Shown piece after piece: positions 9,142 to 16,776 of a stretch of DNA of 64,000 nucleotides. Source of the DNA: Bifidobacterium breve (GTDB lineage: Bacteria; Actinomycetota; Thermoleophilia; Solirubrobacterales; Solirubrobacteraceae); NCBI GenBank assembly GCA_945878865.1, contig CAMCUD010000021.1, positions 19,879 to 83,878 on the forward strand, in the 5' to 3' direction. The notes beneath the pieces are model-generated. The model did no database searches. It was not told where the DNA came from and saw only the letters and a list, made by a program, of their open reading frames with translations. The position numbers and the translations under genes are program-made. Every line of letters begins with the position of its first letter. Position 1 is the stretch's first letter.

Positions 9142-10646
9142 GGGACCTCCGCGCGCAGCACCGTCCCGGCGCCTGCCGGGCTGACGACCGTCAGGGTCCC
9201 GTCGAGGGCGGCGAGCCGGTCGGCGAGGCCGCGCAGGCCGCCGCCGGCGATGTCGGCGCCGCCGCGGCCGTCGTCGCGGACCTCGGCGACGAGGACACCC
9301 TCCTCGTGCGTGACCTCGATCGTGATCTCGCGAGGCTCGGCGTGCCGGACGGCGTTCGTCAGGCCCTCGGACAGGATGAAGTACACCGCCGATTCGACCG
9401 CGGGGTCGAAGCGGTCTTCCGGGACGCTCGCGATCTCCACCGCGATCGGGCTGCGGCGCACCAGACCGCGCAGCGCCGGCGTCAGGCCGCCCTCGGTGAG
9501 CACCGCGGGGTGGATGCCGCGCGCAAGCTCGCGGAGCTGGGAGATGGCCTCGCCGAGATCCTCCACCGCCTCGTCGAGCAGCTCGCCCGTCGTCTCGACG
9601 TCGCCCTTGGCCAACCGCGACTTCGCCCCGCGCAGGTTCACCGCGAGGCCGACCAGCTGCTGCTGCGCGCCGTCGTGCAGGTCGCGCTCGATCTTCCGGC
9701 GCGCCGCGTCGGCGGCCTCCACGATGCGCGCCCGGGACGCCCGCAGCTCCGCCTCGTTGGTCAGGCGGTCCGTGATGTCGCGCAGGTGGCCGGTGAACAC
9801 CGGCGGCCCGGGGACGTCGATGCGCGTGATCGTCAACTCGACAGGCAGGCGCGAGCCGTCGGCGCGCACCGCCTCGACTTCGAGGCGCTGGTCGAGCACG
9901 TGCGGCCGGGACGTCTCCAAGTAGCGGCGCAGGCCCGCGCGGTGCGGTTCGCGCAGCTCCTCGGGCACGATGAGCTCGGCCATCTCGCGGCCGACGGCGT
10001 CGCTGCTCGTCCAGCCGAAGACGCGCTCGGCGGCCGGATTGAACTCGATGACCCGGCCCTCGTGGTCCATCGTCACCACCGGGTCCAGGGCGGCCTGCAG
10101 CGTCGCGCGGTAGCGCTGCTCGGACAGGTGCATGTCGGCCTCGGCGCGCCGGCGCTCGGCGACCTGGCCGAGCAGTCCGCCGACGACCTCCATGGAGGCG
10201 AGCAGGTCGGCGTCGGGCTCGACCTGTTCACGGCCGAAGCACTCCAGCACCCCGCAGACGCCCCGTCCGCTCTCGATGGGCACGCCGATCGCGGTGCGCA
10301 GCCCGGCCTCGCCGGCGAGGGCGCGGCGTGGAAGCTCGGGGTCGGCGGTCGCGTCGGTGATCCACGCCGGAGCGCGTGCCGTCCAGACCCGCCCGGGAAG
10401 GCCCTCGTCGCGGCGGAACGAGTACGCGCGGGTGGCCTCGGCGAACGCATCGAGCGCCGGGTCGGCCTCGACCCACACGTCGGTGCAGCGCAGCACGTCG
10501 GAGCGGTCGGGCTCCCAGGTGGCCGCGAGCGACCAGCCAAGGCTTCGGCAGAGCGCCTCGAGCGCCTGGTGCTGCGCCTCGCCGCTGTCGGCGGCGCCGG
10601 CGACCGCGCGGGCGACTGCCTGTTCCGTGCGCACGCCGATCGCCAT
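9129..10646 (-). CDS. GAF-PAS sensor histidine kinase, HisKA_3 type
   Basis: 505-residue soluble sensor kinase with an N-terminal GAF domain (about 20-165), a PAS domain (about 175-300, including ALDPVVTMDHEGRVIEFNPAAERVFGW), and a HisKA_3 dimerisation region with the phosphorylated histidine H324 in IERDLHDGAQQQLV. A HATPase domain (about 410-503) has an N-box (EGLTNAVRHA) and G-boxes (DDGRGG, GGGLRGLADR). No membrane helix is seen, so the signal is cytoplasmic, perhaps a small molecule, redox state or light bound by GAF or PAS. It lies 12 bases after a single-domain receiver gene and overlaps the response regulator gene, forming a three-gene signalling operon. Confidence 0.94.
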   Translation of the reverse strand: MAIGVRTEQAVARAVAGAADSGEAQHQALEALCRSLGWSLAATWEPDRSDVLRCTDVWVEADPALDAFAEATRAYSFRRDEGLPGRVWTARAPAWITDATADPELPRRALAGEAGLRTAIGVPIESGRGVCGVLECFGREQVEPDADLLASMEVVGGLLGQVAERRRAEADMHLSEQRYRATLQAALDPVVTMDHEGRVIEFNPAAERVFGWTSSDAVGREMAELIVPEELREPHRAGLRRYLETSRPHVLDQRLEVEAVRADGSRLPVELTITRIDVPGPPVFTGHLRDITDRLTNEAELRASRARIVEAADAARRKIERDLHDGAQQQLVGLAVNLRGAKSRLAKGDVETTGELLDEAVEDLGEAISQLRELARGIHPAVLTEGGLTPALRGLVRRSPIAVEIASVPEDRFDPAVESAVYFILSEGLTNAVRHAEPREITIEVTHEEGVLVAEVRDDGRGGADIAGGGLRGLADRLAALDGTLTVVSPAGAGTVLRAEVPCGS

Positions 10647-10658
10647 TGGACCGGAAAG

Positions 10659-11018
10659 CTACTTGGTGAGCAGGGCGTCCAGCGCGTCGCCGGACAGGTC
10701 GGCCTTGGGGAGGAAACCGCACGCGCCGTGTTCGACGGCCAGGCCGGCGTAGTCCTCCTCCTCGTGCGTCGAGACGAGCACGACGTCGCTGCCCGGGACC
10801 TCGTCGCGCAGGCGCCGTGCGATCTCCAGCCCGCTGACGTCGGGGAGCATGACGTCGAGCAGCACGACGTCCGGCGCGAGCCGCTCCGCTTCGGCGAGGC
10901 CGGAGAGGCCGTCGGCCGCTTCGCCGACGACCGCCCACCCGTCGACCTCGAGCGCCCGGCGCGCGACGCTGCGGAAGCGCTCGTGGTCATCGACGATGAG
11001 GATGCTGCGGGTCATCAC
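10659..11018 (-). CDS. Single-domain response regulator receiver
   Basis: 119 residues, a receiver domain only: D10/D11 acidic pocket, phosphoacceptor D55 in VLLDVMLPD, the Thr of STHEEEDY and the conserved Lys in FLPKADL. There is no output domain. The start is GTG at 11018 or the adjacent ATG at 11015. It is the first gene of the receiver-kinase-regulator operon. It may act as a phosphate sink, or it may set the activity of the downstream kinase through protein contact. Both ideas are inference. Confidence 0.92.
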   Translation of the reverse strand: MMTRSILIVDDHERFRSVARRALEVDGWAVVGEAADGLSGLAEAERLAPDVVLLDVMLPDVSGLEIARRLRDEVPGSDVVLVSTHEEEDYAGLAVEHGACGFLPKADLSGDALDALLTK

Positions 11019-11057
11019 GAGACATGATGCTCGCTTCCGACCCGCGGCAACCTTGGG

Positions 11058-12344
11058 TTAACCCGACAATCTCGCGGTGGCCGGTCGCAGCCCGCTCGGG
11101 ACGACGGCGTCCTCGCGCCGCCCCGCCGCCCGGCGGTTGAGCAGCCACCACACCGCGACGAGGTCCTCGGTGCGCCGCAGATCCAGGCCGGTGAGCTCGC
11201 GGAAGCGGCCGAGCCGGTAGCGGATGGTGTTGACGTGGACGCACAGCCCTTTCGCGGTGGTCTCGGCGTCCTGGTCGTTGGCGAGGTACTCGTGGACGGT
11301 CCGCTCGATCTCGGTCGGCTCGGGCCCGTCGGGGAAGGCGGCGAGCAGCCGCTGATCCAGCCGGCAGGCCGCGCGCTCAGCGGCGACGACCAGCGGCCGT
11401 GGCCCGAGGTCCTCGAGCGCGAGCGTGCCCGTCATCTCGAACGCGTGCGCCGCGTCGAGCGCCGCGCACGCGTCGGCGAACGCCTCGTGCACGTGGGCGA
11501 GGACGAGCGGTTCGCCGATCGCGACGAGGTGGCCCGAGACGTCGGGCCGGGCCGGCGTCAGGCCGACGAGGTCTCCGTCGAGGGTCTCGACGATCGGTGA
11601 GAGCTCGCCGTCTCCGCCGGTGCGCAGGATCGCCGAGGCGATCTCCAGTGCGTCGCGCCGGCTGCTCGGCCGGCTGCACACCGGGATGTACGGGCGGTCG
11701 AGGGCCAGGCCGAAACGCGCCGCGTTGGCGCGCAGACGGTCGGGCTGGTAGGTGCCGAGCAGGAGGGTGCGGATGAACTCCGTGCGCCGCGCGCGCTCGC
11801 GGCGCACGCGCTGCTCCTCCAGCTGCCCGTGCATGCGGGCGATCGTGCTCGTGATGCCGTTGACCCAGTCCCACGCGAGGTCCCGCATCTCCACCAGGCC
11901 CTCGGTGGGCACGCCGGCGCGGAGCATCTCCTCGTCGACCGCGGCGATGATGTTCCGCGACGTCAGGTGGACGGCCTCCAGCAGCGCGTCGAGCGGCAAA
12001 CCGTCGAACGTCCGCAGGCGCGCGTGCTCCTCGAACGGCTCGAGCAGCTCGCGGCCCGGCGCCTCCGCCGTCTTGGCGTGCAGGAGCACGGCGCCGACGA
12101 GCCGGAACACCGCGGACCGGATCTCCGCCTCGTCGATATTCGCGTACGCCGCGATCCGCGCGCGGATCTCGAGCACGACGCGGTCGGTCACCTCGGGCAG
12201 CCGGGCCTCGAGACGTTCGACGATGAGCCCCTCGGATTCGGCCGACACCCCAGGATGCCGGGCGAAGAATTCGCGTGCCAGACCTCGCAGATCAGGCAAC
12301 GCATCAGCGACCGGCGCACCGGCACGCGGACTGGACATCTGCAT
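11058..12344 (-). CDS. PucR family transcriptional regulator
   Basis: 428-residue regulator of the PucR/CdaR type. A long N-terminal helical sensing region (about 20-180) is followed by a CdaR GGDEF-like middle (about 190-320). A C-terminal HTH_30 domain (about 355-412) holds DAETTAKGLCVHVNTIRYRLGRFRELTGLDL. Members respond to purines, diacids or other metabolites, but no ligand can be read here. It is on the same strand as the receiver-kinase operon and 39 bases upstream of it, so some read-through is possible. The stop codon lies inside a GGGTTAACCC palindrome. Confidence 0.92.
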   Translation of the reverse strand: MQMSSPRAGAPVADALPDLRGLAREFFARHPGVSAESEGLIVERLEARLPEVTDRVVLEIRARIAAYANIDEAEIRSAVFRLVGAVLLHAKTAEAPGRELLEPFEEHARLRTFDGLPLDALLEAVHLTSRNIIAAVDEEMLRAGVPTEGLVEMRDLAWDWVNGITSTIARMHGQLEEQRVRRERARRTEFIRTLLLGTYQPDRLRANAARFGLALDRPYIPVCSRPSSRRDALEIASAILRTGGDGELSPIVETLDGDLVGLTPARPDVSGHLVAIGEPLVLAHVHEAFADACAALDAAHAFEMTGTLALEDLGPRPLVVAAERAACRLDQRLLAAFPDGPEPTEIERTVHEYLANDQDAETTAKGLCVHVNTIRYRLGRFRELTGLDLRRTEDLVAVWWLLNRRAAGRREDAVVPSGLRPATARLSG

Positions 12345-12464
12345 GTTCCCCCTCCTTCATGCGGGGCGGACAGGACCCCGTGGGAGGGACGTATACAGGA
12401 CGCGCTGCCCAGGTGTCCACCACCCCGACGGCGCGCCCTATGCAGAATGCGCAGCGTTTCTCAA

Positions 12465-13115
12465 TCAGGCGGAGGTGACGGCTCCATCGCGCCGTGCCCG
12501 GGCGCGCAGGCCGATGAGCACCGTGTGCTGCACGAGCGCCGCGGCATCGCGCGCCCGCGCCTCGCCGACGGTGACCTGCCGGGCCCCGTCGAGGAGGATC
12601 GCGCCGAGCATCCGCAGCAGGGTGTCGACGTCGAAGTCGCGCGACGCGACCCCGAGGCGCTGGAGCCGTGCGATGGCGGCGCGTCCGGCGGGGCCGAGGC
12701 CGTCGGCGAGCTCGCGGCGCAGCGCCGGATCCCACACGACGACGCCGGGGACGCCGTCCGGGTCGGCATCGAAGGCCGCGAACGCCTCGCGGACGTACGC
12801 GCTGAACGCCCCGGCGATGTCAGCGGCCGACGGCTCGGGCGCGGACAGGGCCGCGAGTAGGCGGGTGCGCGCCGGCAGCTCAGCCGCCAGCACATGCGTC
12901 CGCAGCGCGTGGAGCAGCGCCCCGATCGACGAGTAGTGGCGGTACATCGTGGCGCGGGATACCCCGGCGCGCTCGGCGATCGCGGCAACGGACGCGTGCG
13001 GATCGTCGGACAGGACACGGGCGGCGACCCGCAGGATGCGCGCGTCCGTCGCGCGGTAATCGGCCCGGCCGGAGCTGATCGGGATGGCGTCGGCGGGCTG
13101 GAACGAAGCCTCCAT
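12465..13115 (-). CDS. TetR/AcrR family transcriptional regulator
   Basis: 216 residues from the ATG at 13115. The N-terminal helix-turn-helix (about 23-70) contains ASVAAIAERAGVSRATMYRHYSSIGALL, a typical TetR DNA-recognition segment. The C-terminal ligand/dimer domain is all-helical and family-specific. Both flanking genes (PucR downstream, ABM-domain gene upstream) lie on the same strand, 120 and 277 bases away, so no obvious divergent target exists. The 277-bp spacer upstream (13116-13392) shows no gene or clear repeat. The frame is open further upstream, but that extension lacks regulator-like sequence. Confidence 0.9.
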   Translation of the reverse strand: MEASFQPADAIPISSGRADYRATDARILRVAARVLSDDPHASVAAIAERAGVSRATMYRHYSSIGALLHALRTHVLAAELPARTRLLAALSAPEPSAADIAGAFSAYVREAFAAFDADPDGVPGVVVWDPALRRELADGLGPAGRAAIARLQRLGVASRDFDVDTLLRMLGAILLDGARQVTVGEARARDAAALVQHTVLIGLRARARRDGAVTSA

Positions 13116-13392
13116 GGCGGGCAAGGTACGTCCGATACAAAGCCCGGCACGCGAGCTTGTCGCCACCGACAGAGAGGGACCGCACGCGGGCGAAGTGCGA
13201 CGGATCGTCGCACCTCGCGGCGTGGGCGTTGGTGGCGCGCTGAGACGCCGCCTAGCGTCGCCGCGGCCGTGACGTCGGCGGTGGCGAGGACAGGCGCCAC
13301 CGCCGGCATCGGGCCGGAAGCCCGGCCCGGTTGTCCACGGAGCGCGTGGCCGCACCCCAGGGTGGCTGCGCGCTCCCGTGGGCCGTCCGGGA

Positions 13393-13713
13393 TCAGTGGT
13401 GGGCGGGTTCGAGCAGCTCGGCCTTCGCCCTGGACACCTCGACCGACCCGCTCATCACGCCCATGCGGTGGATGTCGACGTCGTCCATCTCCTGCGTGAT
13501 CCACGCGTGGGCGAGCTCATTCGAGCGCTCGGACTGCTCCATGGTCTCGAAGATCGTCATCGAGGCGATCCGGCCGTTACCCATGTCCAGGCACTGGTAG
13601 GAGATGAATCCCGGCTCCTGGGCGAGCGCTTCGGCGAAGTCGCGGTCCACGCGGTGGATGAGCGTGTCGACGGCCCGCTGCTCGACCCGGTAGGTACGGA
13701 TGCTGGCGAACAT
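13393..13713 (-). CDS. ABM-domain (antibiotic biosynthesis monooxygenase-like) protein
   Basis: 106-residue dimeric alpha/beta-barrel-type protein (ferredoxin-like fold). The core includes MFASIRTYRVE, EPGFISYQCLDMGNGRIASMTIFETMEQSERSN and AHAWI. The pattern of a short N-terminal strand, FxSYQ-like strand and W/H residues fits the ABM family, which covers small quinone monooxygenases, haem oxygenases and many stress proteins of unknown function. A strong Shine-Dalgarno (GAAAGGAAGG) precedes the ATG at 13713. It lies 23 bases after the NTF2-like gene, so the two form an operon. Confidence 0.8.
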   Translation of the reverse strand: MFASIRTYRVEQRAVDTLIHRVDRDFAEALAQEPGFISYQCLDMGNGRIASMTIFETMEQSERSNELAHAWITQEMDDVDIHRMGVMSGSVEVSRAKAELLEPAHH

Positions 13714-13736
13714 CGTGGGTCCTTCCTTTCGCTCGG

Positions 13737-14174
13737 TCAGCCCGCCGCCTCGGCGAGCTGGGGGAGGGCATGGAGCTGCCGGTACAGGCCGGCGGCGTCG
13801 GTGTAGGTGGTTTCCGAGGCGATCTCGCCGTTGGCGTCCAGGCGGATGATGTTGCAGCCGGCCATCGTCGCCGGATAGCCCGTCGCCGCCAGCCCGACGA
13901 GATCCCCGAGGTGCGTGCCGGAGGCCCGCCACTCCTCGCAGATGAGGTCGCCGTCGCACGCCACCCTGGTGGCGCGCAGACGCAGGTCGGGAAAGGCACC
14001 GAGGTAGGCGTCGGCGGCGTTGCGGATCGCGGTGCGGCCGTGCAGCGCCTCGGTCAGCGTGATGTCGCGGGAGACGGCGTCCGGCGCGTAGCAGGCGGCG
14101 ACGCCGTCAGCGTCATGCGCGTTCCACGCGTCGACGAGCCGGTCGATGAGATCGGCGCCCTGACGGTGCGTCAT
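13737..14174 (-). CDS. NTF2-like/SnoaL-like polyketide cyclase family protein
   Basis: 145 residues with the SnoaL/NTF2-like cone fold signature: an N-terminal helix, DLIDRLVDAWNAHDADGVAACYAPDA, then GRTAIRNAADAYLGAFPDLRL, EEWRASGTHLGDLVG and a strand with GCNIIRLDANGEIASETTYTD. Such proteins are either small cyclases or ester hydrolases, or non-catalytic pocket proteins. The ATG at 14174 has an excellent Shine-Dalgarno (AGAAAGGAG). It is the first gene of a two-gene operon with the ABM-domain protein, which suggests a small oxidative or detoxification step. It diverges from the hotdog thioesterase gene. Confidence 0.85.
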   Translation of the reverse strand: MTHRQGADLIDRLVDAWNAHDADGVAACYAPDAVSRDITLTEALHGRTAIRNAADAYLGAFPDLRLRATRVACDGDLICEEWRASGTHLGDLVGLAATGYPATMAGCNIIRLDANGEIASETTYTDAAGLYRQLHALPQLAEAAG

Positions 14175-14264
14175 GGCGATCTCCTTTCTGGACGGTTGAA
14201 CCCGCCCCACCCACGGCTCCCCAGCCGCCACCGACGGTACGCCCGTCCGCGCAGGGCTGCAACC

Positions 14265-14813
14265 ATGAACCGCATGAGCGACGCCCCCGCCCCCGAGCCG
14301 CACCACGCGACCGTCGAGTTTCACGAGCCCGGTGATGTCCTGCCGCATCTGCTCGGCCTCGACGGGCTGGGCTATGTCGAGGCCGTGCGCGACGGCCGGC
14401 TTCCGCCCGACCCGCTCATGGAGGCGATGGGGATCGCGGTGACGGAGGTCGAGGCCGGCCGGGTCGTCATGGAGGCCGTGCCTCAGCGCCACCACCTCAA
14501 CCTCGGCGGGATCGTGCACGGCGGGTTCCTCGCGACGATCCTCGACGCGGCGACTGGCTTCGCTCTGCACAGCACGCTGCCCGCGGGCGCCACGTCTCCG
14601 CATGTCGCCGTCGCCTACCAGTTCCTGCGCGCCGGGCTGCCCGGCGTCCGGATGCGCGCCGACGCCCAGGTGCTGCGCAAGGGCACGCGGCTGGGCCACG
14701 TGCGCGCCGAGCTCAGCGATGAGAACGGGCGCCAGCTGGCGACCGCCGAGACGACGCATGCCGTCGTCGTGGTGGACGGCTTCGACCACCTGCAGGCCGG
14801 TCCGTCGGCGTAG
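14265..14813 (+). CDS. PaaI-family hotdog thioesterase
   Basis: 182-residue hotdog-fold protein likely to hydrolyse acyl- or aryl-CoA thioesters in the cytoplasm. The catalytic-loop pattern HHLNLGGIVHGGFLATILDAATG matches the PaaI/DUF4442-like family (HGG plus a downstream Asp on the central helix), followed by VAVAYQFLRAG and the basic strand of the CoA site. A longer than usual N-terminal extension (about 40 residues) precedes the fold. Start ATG 14265 or 14274. It diverges from the NTF2-like gene, and its stop overlaps the next gene's GTG. Confidence 0.88.
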   Translation: MNRMSDAPAPEPHHATVEFHEPGDVLPHLLGLDGLGYVEAVRDGRLPPDPLMEAMGIAVTEVEAGRVVMEAVPQRHHLNLGGIVHGGFLATILDAATGFALHSTLPAGATSPHVAVAYQFLRAGLPGVRMRADAQVLRKGTRLGHVRAELSDENGRQLATAETTHAVVVVDGFDHLQAGPSA

Positions 14814-15565
14814 TGCGGCGGATCCTCGTCGTCGCCACGGCGGCGCTCGTTGTCGCTGCCCCTCCTGCGCAGGCCGCGCGCTGGCAGCCCGACGTCGCCG
14901 CGGCGCGCGCGTACGTGAAGACCCGGCCGGGCGCGGTCTCGTTCTCCGTGCGAGACGGCGCGCGGGCGTGGGGCCTGCATCCCCGCCGCCGGGTGCGCAC
15001 GGCGAGCCTCGCCAAGACGATGCTCCTGCTCGCCTATCTGCGGCGCGAGGACGTGCGCTTCCGCCCGCTCGGGCGCGAGCAGAAGCGCCTCCTGGCGCCG
15101 ATGATCCGGCGATCGGACAACGACGCGGCCACCCGCATCTACGACGTCGTCGGCAACGAGGGGCTGCAGCGCATCGCCCGGCGCGCCGGGATGCGCGGGT
15201 TCCGCGTGGGCGCGTACTGGGGCGGGTGCCAGACCACCGCACGCGACCAGGCGGTGCTCTTCCAGCGGGTCGAGCGGCTGCTGCCGCCCCGACACCGCGC
15301 CTACGGCATGCGGTTGCTCCGCACGATCGTGCCGTCCCAGCGCTGGGGGGTCGCGCGGGTCGCGCCGCGCGGCTGGCGCCTGTACTTCAAGGGCGGATGG
15401 GGCTCGGGCTCGGGCGCGGTCGACCACCAGGCGGCGCTGCTCGTCAAGGGCGATCGGCGCGTGACGCTCGCGATCACCACGACGGACAACCCGAGCCATG
15501 CCGTCGGCGTCGTCACGCTGCGCGGCGTCGCGGCCCGGCTGCTGCGCGGCCTCAACCGGCGGTGA
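14813..15565 (+). CDS. Exported serine hydrolase, class A beta-lactamase-like
   Basis: 250 residues with a Sec-type signal peptide (cleavage near PAQAARW, about residue 22). The three active-site motifs of penicillin-recognising serine enzymes are present: SxxK as S65-LA-K68, SDN at 101-103, and KGG at 193-195 in place of KTG. No class A omega-loop ExxLN is obvious, so it may be a peptidase or housekeeping peptidoglycan hydrolase rather than a resistance enzyme. GTG start in TAGTG overlaps the thioesterase stop. Its 3' end overlaps the convergent SGNH hydrolase gene by 14 bases. Confidence 0.85.
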   Translation: MRRILVVATAALVVAAPPAQAARWQPDVAAARAYVKTRPGAVSFSVRDGARAWGLHPRRRVRTASLAKTMLLLAYLRREDVRFRPLGREQKRLLAPMIRRSDNDAATRIYDVVGNEGLQRIARRAGMRGFRVGAYWGGCQTTARDQAVLFQRVERLLPPRHRAYGMRLLRTIVPSQRWGVARVAPRGWRLYFKGGWGSGSGAVDHQAALLVKGDRRVTLAITTTDNPSHAVGVVTLRGVAARLLRGLNRR

Positions 15566-16727
15566 GCCGGACAGCCGGCTTCGGCGCGTCACCGACGTAG
15601 GCGGCGACCTGCACCTTCGCGCCGCGCGCCGCACGGTGCCGCAGTGCGACCTTCACCGTGGCGGCCCGGCCGGGCGCCAGCCGCACCCGGGCGCGGCCGA
15701 GCTCGTGCCCGCGCTGGCGCACGACGACGAGGATGCGGCAGGTCCGCGGCCGATCCGAGGCGCACCGTGCCTGCACGTGGAGCGCGCGCCGCCCGGAGAG
15801 CAGGCGCGGGGCGCCGAAGCGGGCGGGCACGCTCGCCTGCGCGGCCTTCACCTCCCCGGTGGGCACGGGCACCTTCGTCCCGCCTGTCGCCGGGGTGCCG
15901 AAGGTCGCGATGTCCGGCGTCGGGGCCGGCGGGGTCGCGACGGCGGGGACGAGGTTCTCGTACCCGAGGGCGTTCCAGACCAGCTGCGCGTAGACGCGAT
16001 GCCCGACGTCGGTGGGATGCGGATCGGCGCCGTCGCACATGCGGGTGTACACGCAGATCGCGGTGTCCTGCGCGGCGGGCGGGTTGTTGAAGATCGGGTG
16101 CGGGTCGGCGAACGCCGCGCCCGCGCCGGTGGCCGCGGCCCGCAAGCGCTGCTCGAACGCGGCGTGCGCGTCGAACCGGGCGACCTGGTCGGCGCGGCCG
16201 AGCGCGAGCGGGTCGCCGTAGCCGGTGACCACGAGGTCGGCGGCCGGCGCGGCGGCACGCAGCTGGCTGACGATCGTGCTCAGGCGGGCCTGCATCGCGT
16301 CGAGGTCGTCGCCGTTGAGGAGGTCGTTGCCGCCGGCCGTCACCACGATCGGGCTGACATCGCCGGGGTGGGCGGCGAGGAACGCGAGCGCCGCCGCGAG
16401 CTGGCTGCCGCTGTGCGGCGCGTACTGCGCGGTGCCCTGGCACGCCGAGGCGGCCGGGCCGGCGATGTCGGCGGTCGTCGCCCCCGGGCAGCTGTAGTTG
16501 ATCGCCGTGTTGCCGGGGCGGATGACCTGCACGCGGGCGGTGAGCAGATCGATGAAGCTCGTGAACCGCGCGCCTGAGCCGGGGGCCCCGTTGACCACGC
16601 CGTAGGGCACGGAGTCCCCGATTGCGAGCGTGTAGCGCGCCGGCGCGGCGGCGCCGGTCGCGGGCAGCGCGAGCAGCGTGAGGAAGACCGCCGTGAGCGA
16701 CACGGCGATGCGGCGCGAGAGCGACAT
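15552..16727 (-). CDS. Secreted SGNH/GDSL hydrolase with a C-terminal Ig-like domain
   Basis: 391 residues. The signal peptide is about 1-28. The SGNH esterase/lipase core has block I AIGDSVPYG with nucleophile S39, block III GGNDLLNG, and the block V pair D235-P-H237 in DGADPHPTDVGH. After a Pro-rich linker (about 260-275) comes a roughly 90-residue basic beta-sandwich domain with two cysteines, similar in character to the C-terminal modules of other exported proteins in this window. The enzyme probably deacylates cell-envelope lipid or polysaccharide. ATG 16727 was chosen so the signal peptide begins correctly. Confidence 0.9.
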   Translation of the reverse strand: MSLSRRIAVSLTAVFLTLLALPATGAAAPARYTLAIGDSVPYGVVNGAPGSGARFTSFIDLLTARVQVIRPGNTAINYSCPGATTADIAGPAASACQGTAQYAPHSGSQLAAALAFLAAHPGDVSPIVVTAGGNDLLNGDDLDAMQARLSTIVSQLRAAAPAADLVVTGYGDPLALGRADQVARFDAHAAFEQRLRAAATGAGAAFADPHPIFNNPPAAQDTAICVYTRMCDGADPHPTDVGHRVYAQLVWNALGYENLVPAVATPPAPTPDIATFGTPATGGTKVPVPTGEVKAAQASVPARFGAPRLLSGRRALHVQARCASDRPRTCRILVVVRQRGHELGRARVRLAPGRAATVKVALRHRAARGAKVQVAAYVGDAPKPAVRLTAG

Positions 16728-16776
16728 CAGCCGAAATAGTCGGCGATCACGGGCGGCGCTGCAGTCAGCGATCCGT

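Noticed and set aside
13116..13355. Upstream extension of the TetR gene to 13355
   Set aside because: The extra 80 residues lack regulator-like sequence. ATG 13115 gives a normal-length TetR protein.
13116..13392. A gene or regulatory array in the 277-bp gap
   Set aside because: Short open frames here have no motif or ribosome site and no clear inverted repeats were found.
14813..15565. Antibiotic-resistance beta-lactamase
   Set aside because: SxxK, SDN and KGG are present, but no class A omega-loop glutamate motif is visible, so only a beta-lactamase-like serine hydrolase is claimed.
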